Assembly: GCA_023376005.1 (NCBI GenBank)
Contig: CM042181.1
Location: forward strand, 24,920,789-24,984,788
DNA from: Doryteuthis pealeii
Lineage: Eukaryota > Mollusca > Cephalopoda > Myopsida > Loliginidae
Length of the DNA: 64,000 nucleotides
Direction: 5' to 3'
The stretch's first letter is position 1. Each line of letters opens with the position of its first letter. Below are positions 45,600 to 57,171 of this stretch, piece by piece. The position numbers were made by a program, and so were the translations under genes. Below the pieces are notes generated by a model that was given only the letters and a program-made list of their open reading frames with translations, did no database searches and was not told the origin of the DNA.

Positions 45600-45905
45600 A
45601 GGTATTATGACACAATTCAAGAGGGCAAGACAGTGAACTAATTATTAATGGTCTGATAGCCTAGCTGAGTAACCATTATACCACCTGAATTGTCCTAGTT
45701 ATTTACCAAACTTTTCTTAGTTGTAACTAGTAATGATTAAACACACAATGTTCTACTAGCATAGATTACTAATCATCACACAACAGAAAGCACCCTAGTT
45801 ATTTATAAAACTTCATAAATTGTGGCACAGGGCTAGAAGTATAAGGTACACAAGGATTCAATTTCACTGCCCTAGCTTGTTAACCATTACACCATGTGAT
45901 ATTAT
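45600..45905 (-). mobile_element. Cluster of two or three degenerate SINE-C copies
   Basis: On the minus strand heads like ATGGTGTAATGGTTAACAAG (near 45900) and GGTATAATGGTTACTCAG (near 45685) each precede a body. The body blocks are ATTGAATCCTTGTG, GCCCTGTGCCACAATTTATG and TAAATAACTAG. The tail motif CCTAGTTATTTA occurs at 45706 and 45793, suggesting tandem or nested insertion. Confidence 0.6.
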
Positions 45906-45914
45906 TTTATATCT

Positions 45915-46035
45915 AGAGAGGGGACTCTAACAGATACTGCCATTCAGGGCCAGAGTGGACCTGGGAGTAATGGCAGTGAAGAGGACACAGAGCTCCAGAT
46001 CTGAATGCAGTTTTAGTGTTATAGCCAGAACATGG
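45915..46035 (+). repeat. Repeat E, short copy
   Basis: GGGGACTCTAACAGATACTG, GGCCAGAGTGGACCTGGGAG and TAATGGCAGTGAAGAGG match the first 120 bp of the copy at 20566. Confidence 0.7.
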
Positions 46036-46562
46036 TAGTAAATGATAAATTAAACTGACATATTCTATACATTTGTTTGTGTGATTTACAAAACTTTTTT
46101 TTTAAACATTTTCTGTTTGTGTAATGTGAGATTTTTCAGAGAACAATAAAGCATTTCTATTTCATAATTAATGGCAAATAGAAAATTAATCAAATCAGCA
46201 AAAGATTTGAATGAACATAAAATGAAAGTAGAAAGGAATGAAAATCTTATTTACAGACAACGAATTTGATTAGAGTTTTAAAGAAATTTACAAACAATTG
46301 TTTCAAATCATTAAGATCATTTCATCAATTGAAATAATTGACTCAGAAGAAAATGATTTGCAAAGAATTTAAATGATCCATTGCTAAAAAGAAACATCTG
46401 AATATTTTCAAGAAATAATTCTACAAAATGGTAATAAAAGAGTTACCACTACCAGAAAAAAAATCATTTTACCATGTACAAACTTACATATTAATAAATA
46501 AAAAAGCACTGATCATAAAAAAGTACTGATTATATATATATATATATATATATATAATATCA
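46036..46562. other. AT-rich sequence ending in (TA)n
   Basis: (TA)n lies at 46531-46556. Nothing else was recognised. Confidence 0.45.
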
Positions 46563-46900
46563 ATATTGACTAGAAGGAACCGTGGAATTTCCATGAAATG
46601 AAACAAAAATCAAGAGGAGTTATTTAAGCCAGAAACAATGATTTACAATTTTATTACATATACTGTTGTCTTTGCAATGAATAATACAAAAATACACAAT
46701 AACAATCGATATAATACTAAATACACATATCATTTGTAAGTATTTTATTGTACAGAAACTTCAAGATCAATATAGTTGCATAGCGTAAATTAGAACAATA
46801 AGCTGGAACGATATAAGATCCAAATTATCAAAATATCTTCCATAATTCACAATTTCAAGATTACAAATAAAACAAACATCTAACACTTGTAACTTTGTGT
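46563..46900 (+). repeat. Dispersed repeat G, copy 2 (with insertion)
   Basis: GTGGAATTTCCATGAAATGA and AACAAAAATCAAGAGG at 46588-46620 resume at 46845-46890 with CAATTTCAAGATTACAAATA and AACAAACATCTAAC. About 190 bp without a match separate the halves. Confidence 0.45.
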
Positions 46901-47615
46901 TACATCTTACCCATGGGTCAGGTAAATACCTACATTATTCAAAAAAATCTTATCCTAAACTCGTAAGTGGTTTGAAGAAATTTTATTTTTCCCGTGAGTT
47001 GCAATGTTAGAAAATGTATTAGTTTAATTTATTCTCTTTTTTACTCCATAAAAATGTAACAATAAAAACTGAGGTGAGCTCGAATATACAACTCCTCTAA
47101 AAAAAAATATGCTGCTTAACTGCAAAACTTAAGCTGACACATTGGAGTTATTGAGACTAAAAAATCACAATATAAGTTTAGGAGATATGACAGAGTCTCC
47201 TAAAAAGAAAAATATTCATAGAGAATAGCACTATAAAGAGTTTTATGAATATGTGATATTTATTTTAAAAAAGGTCAAAATGCTTTTAGTTGAAGAAATA
47301 CAGTAATGTTTACTATTTTAGGAAGATCAAGGTTGAAGTAATAGTAGTAGCAGCCATTTTGAATTGCTGGTGCTATAATATTTAAGCAGCGGCCAGGGAG
47401 ATTAATACTACCAGGAGCATAGTACAAGTTCCACAAGGAGCCTGTACAAGTTCCACAAATCAATTGATTTTTGTTTAATTAATGAATTATATCACTTAAT
47501 CAGTAAAAATCAATAACTAAATTTTGTGTTTCTTAATTACAAACATATTAGGGTGTAAGCAAGATTTCAAATCTGAATGACATCTCTTTTCAGAATTATA
47601 AGATGACACACATGT

Positions 47616-47651
<36 letters not shown>

Positions 47652-48149
47652 TGTTGCCAAAAAGTTATCAGCCAGATTAAAAAGAAATGACCTGGAGCCA
47701 TGGAATGCTATTCTACATATTCCCCCAGAAGTTGAACGTGCTTAGATCATCATTTCTCAAGTTTCTTTACTAATTTCAGAAAATAATTTAAATCAATAAA
47801 AATTTAATTTAAAAAAGGGGGTATTCTCTTACTGATTGAACAGATAACTGTGTGTGTGTGTGTGTGTGTGTGTGTACGCATGCTATGCACACATTAATAT
47901 TGCATTTTCCTACATAAATCAATTTCACTAGGTTATTGGCCTAAGACAAACATTAAAAACAACATCAAAATCATTTACAAATATGTGTGAATCAGATTAA
48001 TTTGCAAATGAATAATCCCAAATTTTAAAAAAAAAGATAATTTTCCCCAAATTATGATGAGACATTAAATAGGAGGGTGGGGCTCATTCACCTGGAGAGA
48101 AAGAGAATATTCTTTTCAAACTGTAATACCTTCTCTTAAAAATTATAAT
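46901..48149. other. AT-rich sequence with microsatellites
   Basis: GTACAAGTTCCACAA occurs twice 24 bp apart at 47420-47460. (TA)n lies at 47621-47649 and (TG)n at 47851-47875. No gene is supported. Confidence 0.5.
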
Positions 48150-48541
48150 CATCATCAGGTCATGCTAGCTGTAGATATCCATGACTATCTCCAGCTGTAC
48201 CTTTCGGTCATCACTTCTAAGAGGTCCTCCACAAAGCATCCAGAATCCACACAGAGCAGATTGTTGTAGGTTTTTGCTGGTCAGCCTACCCTGGTGTGTC
48301 CATGTGTAGGTGTCCACAGGAGACCATTGCTTATGAGTTCATCCTTACTTCTCCAGCAATGTCCAGCATGTCTTGTTCATTTTACTCTAATGGTTTGTGT
48401 GATAGGGGGCAAGTGGCCATACAGCTTTTTTTGTGGGGTGCTGCTTCCAAGATTAATTTAAGATAGTATCCAGGATCCTTGTGTAGCCCCATCTAACTTT
48501 TTTTCTGTGCTTCATTAGTCCAAGTTGTGAAACCGTACAGT
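48150..48541 (-). pseudogene. LINE-A 3' end (C-terminal region), main segment
   Basis: The minus strand reads LYGFTTWT near 48525, then KKLDGATQGSWIL and GSSTPQKKLYGHLPPITQTI. After a stop it reads TRHAGHCWRSKDELISNGLL, then WTPTHGHTRVG, DSGCFVEDLLEV and RYSW, and it ends in a short GAT-rich tail. This is the LINE-A C-terminus, broken by several stops and frameshifts. It joins at 48541/48542 to an inverted upstream LINE-A segment. Confidence 0.9.
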
Positions 48542-48735
48542 CGTGGATGGAGGCATCTCCACAGTGGATGGTGAGCCTCTAAAATTAGTAAACCAATTCA
48601 CATACCTAGGTAGTAATATCTCATCTACAAAAAATGATGGCAATTTACACATAGGAAAGGCATTGACTGCCAGAGACAGATTATCAATCATATGAAAATC
48701 TGATTTCACTGATAAAGCCAGAAAAAATCAGCTGA
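48542..48735 (+). pseudogene. LINE-A inverted upstream segment (twin-priming type)
   Basis: The plus strand reads VDGGISTVDGEPLKLVNQ, FTYLGSNISSTKNDGNLH and IGKALTARDRLSII in one frame, then a stop, then KSDFTDKARKN. In LINE-A relatives this block lies just upstream of the main segment (YLGSNISST ... KSDLTDK ... VSVLLYGCTTWT). Its orientation is opposite to 48150-48541, and about 15 codons between the two are missing. Confidence 0.88.
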
Positions 48736-48959
48736 TATTAATATATTTTAACTTAATTTTAAACATGATCATCATACAACCTGTAATGATATCTAAATGA
48801 TATTATAGACAAAAAATCTTATATAAGAAATAAAAGATTCTCACACAAGATTTCATCCATATTTGTATGCACAAGATCAAAATTCAATTAAGTGCCAATC
48901 AATATCATAACTGATGAAATAGTGATTGTTTTTTTTTTTTTTGGGGGGGGGGACAATAG
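48736..48959. other. AT-rich intergenic sequence
   Basis: A T13-G10 run lies at 48930-48953. Nothing else was recognised. Confidence 0.4.
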
Positions 48960-50150
48960 AAGCTTAAAATGATGTTTAAAAAAAAAAAGAAAAAGAAAAA
49001 AAGAAAAGAAAAAAGAAAGAAACTAATTTCAAAGTGATAATTAATAGAGAAAAGAAAACTATTTCATTGAAAAATGAAATATTGATAATGAAATTGGAAT
49101 AAAAATGCTGAAAATTGAAATCAGAGGGAAAAAATGTTACATTCAGAATTAGAGGCAAAAGTTAAAAAGAAATTAATTGAGAATGACTTTATGGTGGGGA
49201 GGGGGGCGTTGACAATTAGTAAAGGAAATAAATGATAAAATAGAAAAATGATATATAAGGGTGGTGGGTTGTGGGGGGTGAAGAGGTAGGTACAGACCCC
49301 ACAAGGGGGAGAAAATAGGAAGATAAAAAGAATAAAGAATTGAGGAAACTAAGTGAGGTTAAGAATATAAAAGCGGAAAAGAAAAAATGAAAAATAGAGA
49401 AGAAAGAGAGATCAAGTTTAGAGATGAGAAAAATCAGGACATTTTCTATATGTATATACAAAATGATATAAAAGGAAGAAGAACACAAAAGCAAGGGGAA
49501 AAGTGGAGGAAGTGAAGAGTCCATAAGTTAGATCTAATAGTAATAAAGAAGATTGAGAAAAGAAGAAAGAAGAAAAGGAAAAGAATAAAAGGAAAAAAGA
49601 CAAGAAACAAATAAAAAGAAAACAATTAAAAAAGAAAAAGAAAGAAAAATTTATAGAGGGAAAAGTAGAGAGAAAATAAAAGAAAGGGAAAGAGAAAATG
49701 GGGAAAAAGAAAAAAGGAAAGAAAAAAAGGAAAGAAAAAAAGAAAAGGGAAGGAGAAGGTAAAAAAGAAAAGAAAAAGAATAAAAAAAGAAATAAGATAA
49801 AAGAATCAAAGAAAAGAATAAAGAGAAAACAATTAAAAATAAGAAAATAAAGAGAAAAAAACTAAAAGATCAAGAATTGATAAAAAAAATCAGTGTAGGA
49901 GGAGAAAGATGAAAAAGATATTTTAAACAGTAATGGGGTGGGGAGTGGGGGGGTATGTAAAGAAAAGAGAGAAAGAAAGAACAGAAAACATAAAAGAGAA
50001 AAATTATGAAGAAGTAGTAGTGATTTAATATAAGAGCAAAAAGGTAGTGAGGTGAATCAGATTGAAATTGATATAGACGTATATCTAAACAAAAATATCT
50101 TGACAAAGAATAAGTTGTGAATGAATGAATAGAAAAATAAATTGGCAACC
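48960..50150. repeat. Purine-rich domain (plus strand)
   Basis: A and G dominate almost throughout (AAAGAAAAAG, GGAAAAAGAAAAAAGG), with G-rich interruptions at 49194-49207 and 49260-49310. The minus-strand frames of 60-102 codons are Phe/Ser/Leu artefacts. Confidence 0.75.
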
Positions 50151-50525
50151 ACAGAGATAATTGAGATGGAAGAATGAATTTAGATATAGGTGTCTTATAA
50201 GGAGGGGGTGAAAAACTACCAAACGGACGAGGAAAATGAGGCCCTCCGGCAAGGGGGGTCTGGGGTATTTTCAGTTAAAACTCCCCCCAAAATATTTTTT
50301 GCAAAATATAGGGCAACCAATAATGCCAACATTAATTATGATTCAGCTTTTAAAGTATTTTTATGAGAAGTAGATTTTATTTATGTTTAGTTGTTTTGTT
50401 TTGCCTACTATTCTCTTACACTCCTCAGGTGTCACTATAATTTGTTAATGAGATTATATAGGAAACAAAAACAAAAGAGCTACAACAATGTAAACTCACC
50501 AATAAAGGCAACAAAGATTGATTTT

Positions 50526-50526
<1 letters not shown>
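50151..50526. other. Unassigned sequence with G/C-rich patch
   Basis: 50199-50300 contains AAACGGACGAGG, CCCTCCGGCAAGGGGGG and ACTCCCCCCAAAATATTT. No match elsewhere in the window and no coding frame were found. Confidence 0.35.
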
Positions 50527-50584
<58 letters not shown>

Positions 50585-50612
50585 TATATATATATACATA
50601 CATACATAGATA
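50527..50612. repeat. (TA)n(CA)n(TA)n microsatellite
   Basis: A compound dinucleotide array. Overlapping open frames on both strands are artefacts. Confidence 0.95.
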
Positions 50613-51040
50613 CACAGAAATAATAATGATGAAATATATATAGAGATATAATTAATTAGATGACCTGTGAACTTGTAACAGCATTCCATGACGTTATTGA
50701 TGGCTTCTATTTCAGAAGAAATAAGAGATTCAAATTAGCATTTCATTGTTATCTGTTATATTGAAAATTAGGATTTTCTTTTTAAATAACAGTGTGAACG
50801 CAGCCCCCACCCCCAAATTATTACTAAGTTGCAAATTGGGTTGGTAATTGCTTTATTCCCTAAAATCATTTAAGCAAATTGCTCTAACTAAATGTTTCAC
50901 GGATGTGTCAGTTTTGTTGGGTTAAACAAAAAAAAAATCAAATATAACAGACAAAAACTGAAATGGAAAAAAATTGAAGATTAAGTTTTGTAGGTAAATA
51001 TAATCATCCAATTTTTGAGAAAAATTTACTTCAGTTTTTC
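50613..51040. other. AT-rich intergenic sequence
   Basis: Nothing was recognised. Confidence 0.4.
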
Positions 51041-51089
51041 ATATTCAGTAAAGTTAATGTTGCCAGTTCTTGAGAAGGTCAACAAAACA

Positions 51090-51131
<42 letters not shown>

Positions 51132-51173
51132 TGTTTTGTTGACCTTCTCAAGAACTGGCAACATTAACTTTAC

Positions 51174-51180
<7 letters not shown>
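51041..51180. repeat. 140-bp perfect palindrome with (TA) centre
   Basis: Positions 51041-51100 and 51121-51180 are exact reverse complements, 60 of 60 bases, around 20 nt of alternating TA. The arms start ATATTCAGTAAAGTTAATG and run through TGCCAGTTCTTGAGAAGG. The TA run continues after the right arm to 51208. Confidence 0.95.
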
Positions 51181-51208
<28 letters not shown>

Positions 51209-51214
<6 letters not shown>

Positions 51215-51323
51215 GACAGAGTGGCCTATTGTTGGGATCAGCCAGACACTAGTGCTAGACCAGTTTTTGCATCTGAGGTGGAGCACCACACCTACCATCA
51301 GCTCCCCACTTTACCACACAGAA
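51209..51323 (-). mobile_element. 5'-truncated SINE-A
   Basis: It contains only the 3' half of SINE-A on the minus strand: GGGGAGCTGATGGTAGGTGT, GGTGCTCCACCTCAGATGC, GGTCTAGCACTAGTG and GCCACTCTGTCGACTT. The tRNA head is missing. The 3' end touches (TA)n. Confidence 0.85.
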
Positions 51324-52629
51324 TTACATTTATAACATTTACATAGATTTTAAAATTTGAGTAGTATTTGGATCAGAGTCAAAAGTGGAGTATCCAATGC
51401 CTTTTTCTTTGAATTCTTCTTTCCTCTGCCAACATCCAGACACAGTTGTCTAATTCTATTTCCAATCTTAAATGTTATTAAATTCTTGTAAAACCTCTGA
51501 ACAATAAAATTATTCTTAAACCTATAGCCACCATTTTATCTTTCAAAAAAGTAAGTACACCCAAGTTCATCTATGGTGTCTAAGGAGTGATAGACAAAAT
51601 CCTGGCACAAAAAAATTATAAAATACTCACTAAGACAGGGAAAATATATACAGAATTAATTCTTATCGTCAATTGTGATCTATTTATTAAGATATTTTCA
51701 ATATGATTCCGGACATCATTTCCACTAGAGTGTCCGAGAAGTGTACTTATAAGTTTGGATTCTTTCACCAAGTGAATATGGGGAAATGTTAGACTCCAAA
51801 AAGTAAAATATTATATTCATTATATAAGAACATTGTAATAATTATTAGATTTCAATGAAATACTCAGTGTATTTTGTAATAAAACATTTGTAGAAATAAT
51901 TTATAAGTCTATCAATTATCTCTTATAAAATATCATTTGGGTGCTAAAAATATTTACTTTTCTATAAAGATATCTAACAAAAATAATACTGTCATCAATA
52001 AAACATTTTGTAATGTTTTAATCTAAAACAAGAGAATTTTGTTGTACTTACACTTTAAGTGTGTGGATTTTATTTTAGAGATATTGCAAAAATATTTCAA
52101 AAGTTCTATACCAAACTAAATGTAATATGATTTTCTTTGCTTTCCTTATTATATCCATAAGACTTAAAGAATTTTTGTTTTCTTATTTCACCATTCTCTG
52201 AGTAAGATTATGACTAACCCCAAAAGAATAAGTAAAAACAAATTATAAGAGGAACTTGTGTACATTTATGGTGATAGAACTTTAAAATGTGTTTATTTAT
52301 TTAATTTTGTTTGCTCTTTCTTAAACAAGAAAAGAAATAAGTTTATGCTAGCCAAGAGACAGGCAAAAATTGTGCATGACTAGGCAAAATTCCTTATTAT
52401 ATGTTTGAAGAGACAAGCACAAAAAAAGGAAATCCAATTTATCAAAGATATAAAATACTTAAAATTGCAGCAAATAGCTGACAAAGTAGAAATTTAGAGA
52501 CAGACATTTCTCATCTTCTTATGGGATTTTTGTGAATATCCAAGGATTTTCACGTACAATAAGATAAGATTTTTATAATTTTCTAGCATCAAAAAGTTTT
52601 TTGATATTGGATACAACAAATATCACAAC

Positions 52630-52679
<50 letters not shown>

Positions 52680-53024
52680 AAAGAGCACAAAAAAAATTAT
52701 TAGAGCAATAGACTCAAAATACTATAAGGAAATTTCAGTTTGATTTGCAACTGAATCATAATTTTGTGGGCCCTGCATTTTACTGAATCTATCATTTTAA
52801 TCCTCCAATGAGAGTCCAGATTGTTCAAGAGTCTTATAAAGTTCTAATCTTATATAAAAACTAATTTAGAATATCACATACAGAATTTCCTATATCCCAT
52901 TAAAAAAATTAATGTCTAATTTATTCAAAATTCACAATCAGAAAAGTGTCTACCTAATATTGTTAATAAAAAGGAGATGTGTGGTTACTTGAAACAAAGT
53001 TGTCTTTGTTACTTATTAGGTAAC
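51324..53024. other. AT-rich sequence with (TA)n
   Basis: (CA)n(TA)n lies at 52632-52677. No gene, SINE or hairpin was recognised. Confidence 0.5.
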
Positions 53025-53165
53025 ACATTGTGACATAATGATTAATAAGGTCACAGTCTTATAGACCAATTATTATTAATGTATAAAGAGTTTGATCTTA
53101 CTTGGTATGCCTTATGTTAAATCTACCTATGCTTAGTGGTTAATATTTATTGAGAAACTCATTAT
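53025..53165 (+). mobile_element. SINE-C-like copy, very degenerate
   Basis: TGTGACATAATGATTAATAA, GAGTTTGATCTTACTTGG, GTATGCCTTATG and TTAGTGGTTAATA follow the SINE-C order. It sits directly before a better copy. Confidence 0.45.
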
Positions 53166-53169
53166 TACA

Positions 53170-53290
53170 AGTTGGGCACCTTGAATGGTGTAATGGTTAG
53201 TGAGTTCAAATCTGACTGGGTGCCCCATATTTCTGGCTTTGTGCCAAGCTATATTTACTAAATGACTATTCATTATTACAAATTGGGTAC
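53170..53290 (+). mobile_element. SINE-C copy
   Basis: TTGAATGGTGTAATGGTTAG, GAGTTCAAATCTGACTGGG (B-box region), TGCCCCATATTTCTGGC, TTTGTGCCAAGCT and TAAATGACTATTCA. It lacks about 30 nt between head and B box compared with the 24-kb copy. TTACAAATTGGGTAC (after) and TTACAAGTTGGGCAC (before) may be the target duplication. Confidence 0.7.
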
Positions 53291-53454
53291 AAACAGCAAA
53301 TTCAAATATTGTGGAAACTAAATTTAAGTTCTAATATTTCCTTAATATCCACTTGATGAAAGAATCCAAACTTATAAGTAGAGTTTCAGGACATTCTAGG
53401 GAAGTGGAAATGGTGTCTTTAAATCAAAGACTGAAAATATATTTTTTTACAAGG
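53291..53454. other. AT-rich sequence
   Basis: Part of a short open frame (53353-53598) without domain. Confidence 0.35.
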
Positions 53455-53600
53455 AAGTTTTTAGATTATTTGAATTATTCAAACTATTGTCCTCATTTTT
53501 ATTGTTATCTGCAGATAACAATAAAGATGAGGACAATAGTCCAATTAATACAAATAATACAAATTATCAAGCCTCATCTCAAAAATTCAGAGAAATAAGG
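53455..53600. repeat. Head-to-head SINE-D tails (inverted repeat)
   Basis: The minus-strand tail (AACTATTGTCCTCATTTTT...GTTATCTGC) meets the plus-strand tail (GCAGATAACAATAAAGATG...GGACAATAGT) at CTGCAG, with no spacer. The right side extends to the usual SINE-D 3' end (CTCATCTCAAAAATTCAGAG). Neither side has a head or body. Confidence 0.88.
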
Positions 53601-53797
53601 AAGTTTTTTTGTTTTTTTTGGGGGGGATGTTCTTTTTTTTAAGTAGCTAGAGGTTCTTTTTTAATTGTCATATAGAACTAGTTATCATTTTCTTATGCAT
53701 TGATCAATAGAAATTGTCATTTTTGTACCTTTTCACCAGCTTAATGATTAAATAATAATTTTAAAAAACAAAAGAAAATACTATTAGTGTTATGAAA

Positions 53798-53829
53798 TTT
53801 GATGAATTAATAAATTCATCAAATTTTAA
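53798..53829. repeat. Short hairpin
   Basis: AAATTTGATGAATT and AATTCATCAAATTT around a 4-nt AATA loop. Confidence 0.9.
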
Positions 53830-55451
53830 GAGAAAAATTAACATCCATTTATCTCATTATTTATAGATTCCACAGAACATGCTTGTTAAAAGTCTTTTTT
53901 CTAAATAAAAATAACATTTTACCAATCAAAGATTGTTCACTCAGTTATAAATTAACATACTGACATACAGCAAAATCCCATTGTTATCTTTTTATTAACT
54001 GATCCATTTCAATCACATGTAACATGTGTAACACTAATATACAGCAAGAAAGTACACTACATTACTACAATAAACTATAAAAGTCACTTTGTCACACTTG
54101 AGTTCTACAGCTTCATTTAATTTTTCCCCACATGACCCCACTTACCAACCAATTAATACAAGAAGAACTAAAAGAACTGACCCATGTCTATTCTCACCCA
54201 CCCACCCATCACACCACCAACATAATAATAACACTATTTTCTTTGACACTAAATGCAACTAACCCAATACTGGAACTATTATAATGGTCAATGCTCAAAG
54301 GAAAAAGAAAAAAATTACACTTTAGTCTTTTCTAGACTCACTATTGTCCATTGCATTGATTCAATACTTAATTTGCTCCCCCAACACCAGTCCATTGAGG
54401 ATCACTAGCCATGGGTCCTTAACAATGCTTGCTTCATAAACATCCCTTGCCACTCATCCCCATCATTTCAGTCCCATCTACAAAGACACCTCAAACCCCA
54501 CCCTTGGGTAATTGAAAATATTTCTGCAGTCTTTTATGTGGTGCACTCAGGCCACAGATTTCTAAAGACAGACTTGTGTCCTTTATGTTAAAGACAATAC
54601 ATGAAGGGACAGCTGACCCCCTGGGCCCTTTTGTTTCCTTAAAATAATGAAATAAACTGACCTACCCCACGTTCCCAACCTGTCACCAATTCTATTCAGT
54701 TATACATTTATCGTTTTTTTACAAGCCAATGCTTCCATCTAATTAAAGGGTATTTTGAGTGGAGGCTTTAGTCCCAAGTCAACAATTTGTAGTAACTCAC
54801 AGAAATGCTGTGTTTATGCCAACATTTGGGGTTTTAATAGAACTAAATCAGAACAATAAAAAGTGTGTGTGTGTTTTTGTGGACCGACACAAGAAAAATC
54901 TCTACAATTGTCTGCATTGCATAAAACTTGCAATTATTAAGTTATCAAATCCAAACAGATTGTGCACTTTTAACAAGATTTCAAAAATCCATTAAATGTC
55001 TTAATTCACTAATGTAAAGTTTCAAAAATAAAATCTAAAAATGAATAAAACTGAAACAGCAGCTTTTAATGCTACATTCAAAGAACATCAAAAAATGAGT
55101 GATAGATATAAAGATTATTTTAATTACTAGCAGAAACAATTGGATTTTTAAAAAATAGAGCTTATGTCTAAGACATAACAAGCCTAATTAACTTAGGTGT
55201 AAATTTTTAATTGACAATATTTAAAAAAGATAATCAAATATAAATCCATATAACAAAAATGATTTTTTTTATTTTCTGAATTTACATTGCTCGAGTATCT
55301 TAAAATTGCAACAAAGTTGCCATAACAATATTCACATAAATTCTAGCTAATTATTAATACTTTCAGTTTTTAATTAATATTTTTTAAAATTATTTCATAT
55401 CTTCTTTTAATATTTATTTAAAACACATTTTCTTTTAATTAAAGAAGAAAC
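53830..55451. other. Mostly AT-rich sequence with C-rich plus-strand patch
   Basis: 54110-54500 is relatively C-rich (CACCCACCCACCC, CCTCAAACCCCACCC). The frame at 54759-54995 has no domain. No gene is supported. Confidence 0.45.
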
Positions 55452-55481
55452 TTATAGAAGATATCTTGAAGATATCTTCTA
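55452..55481. repeat. Short hairpin
   Basis: ATAGAAGATATCTT and AAGATATCTTCTAT around a minimal loop. Confidence 0.9.
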
Positions 55482-55893
55482 TGCATGGACAGCAGAATTA
55501 GAATAATTTATCTCCATATAAATTTATCTTATATAAAAAGTTTGGTTCAAAATTTCCAGAATGATGACAAACATGTGACGAAGGCCACAAGACATAATAG
55601 CCAAACTATTATTATGACTATAACAATTAATAATCCAAGTTTATTAGTGTATAATAAAGAATAGACTCAATCAGATCCACAGACAAATGAAAAATGTAAA
55701 TTGTATTATGAATGCAATGTGAAATTCATCTTACGATAGAAATAAAAGAATGAAAAAGAAATAACTGCTCATAAAAAAAATACAGAATTAATTGTCATCA
55801 TCATCTTTTTACAAGTAAATGGTGGTCTTCCCTAAAGTCCAAGTGACAGCAAGTCTCCTCAACTCGACAAAACTCTAAATATTCTAGCTCATC

Positions 55894-56057
55894 TCAGCAG
55901 TACTGTGTTCTGATTGGTTTTAATTCTTCTCCTGATCTCCAGTCCCCCTCCCCCATCTCTTTAGTATTATTCCTTGGATTCCAACTATGATTAGTATTAC
56001 CATCATCTTCATGTTCCATATCACTTTGGCTCTCTAGCAAAGTCCAGGTAGTTATTG
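55894..56057 (-). other. Candidate 3' terminal exon, unrecognised protein
   Basis: On the minus strand a pyrimidine-rich stretch ends CCACAATTAG and could be a splice acceptor. After it the frame stays open to TGA. It includes TTWTLLESQSDMEHEDDG, NTNHSWNPRNNTKEMGEG and DWRSGEELKPIRTQYC. It is hydrophilic and acidic, with normal codon variety, unlike the low-complexity frames nearby. Read from the upstream ATG instead (56118), it would be 74 residues with a hydrophobic N-terminus (FLFFFLFANLCLLL), but that part comes from a purine tract. No family was recognised and no poly(A) signal was seen nearby. Confidence 0.22.
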
Positions 56058-56099
56058 CTAATTGTGGAGACAAAAGGAGACATAGATTTGCGAAGAGAA

Positions 56100-56685
56100 A
56101 GAAGAAAAGAAAAGACAAGATATTACAGAAAGAAAAGAAAGTGAAAGGAAGAAAAAAGAATTAGAGAAAAGAAAATGGGGAGAGCAATAAAAAAAAAAAA
56201 GAAGAAGGAGAGAGGGAGTAATATTGAGAGGGAAGAAGAATTAAAGAAAGAGGAATGTTGTCAGAAAAAATGTAACGGTTGATAGCAAAACACAACAAAA
56301 GAAAACTTTAATTAGTTCAATCATGAAAGAAAGACATAAAAAAGTAGAATGCCTTGCAAATAGATATCATCCAATGTGCTCTCCATCCGGGTGCACCATT
56401 CCAGTTTCCTTTAATAGATCAGTAGAATGGTAGAGTGATAGGTTAGTAGATGGTGTGATGTTTCAGCTGGGAATGGATAGAGATAGAAAGAGTATTTAGA
56501 CAGCTGGAAGAAAGTGTAATGTTAGTGACAAGTAAGTAAAAGTGGTATGAAGAAGACTGGAACATAGCCAGAAGATTTGGCCAAAGATCATGGAACAAAA
56601 GACACTGAGGTTATAGAAAAAAAGAGAAAGAAATAAAAGAGAAGAGTGAGAAAAGAAAAAAGGGAGCAAACTACAAATGGAATAA

Positions 56686-56721
<36 letters not shown>

Positions 56722-56912
56722 AGAATCATTAAATGATGAAAAGATAAGAGTAAAGTAAAAATGAATTTATGAGTGAAAGAAACAGAGCATAACAGAAAGA
56801 CAAAAGTAAACAGAAGATATACAGGAAAAATAGGAGAGAAAATTAAATGAGAGGGGGGTGAGAAAGAACTTGAAAAATATGTAACAGGCAAAAGCAAGAG
56901 AAAAAAATGGCA

Positions 56913-56948
<36 letters not shown>

Positions 56949-57010
56949 AAGGAAAAAGTGTCAAGAGGAAATGAATGAAAGAAACAAGCACAAATGAAAA
57001 ACACAAGTTT
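56100..57010. repeat. Purine-rich domain (plus strand) with (GA)n
   Basis: GAAAAGA/GAGAGA units, including pure (GA)n at 56691-56716 and 56918-56945. It is broken by ordinary sequence at 56270-56480. The minus-strand frames are low-complexity artefacts. Confidence 0.75.
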
Positions 57011-57171
57011 GTACAGCATGTCAGCTCTTGTTAGGTTATTTTTTGCCAAGGTCAGTCCTTTTTTTTTTTTTTACAATTATATGGTTTCAAGTAACAATTC
57101 CAATTTAATCATTTGCTTGTATGTTTATGTTGTTTCAAGTAATTATATCTAATACAAATAATTAGCCTAGA

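Noticed and set aside
51041..51180. Interpretation as a microRNA precursor
   Set aside because: Perfect 60-bp arms with a TA centre are longer and more perfect than a miRNA hairpin, and there is no evidence of expression.
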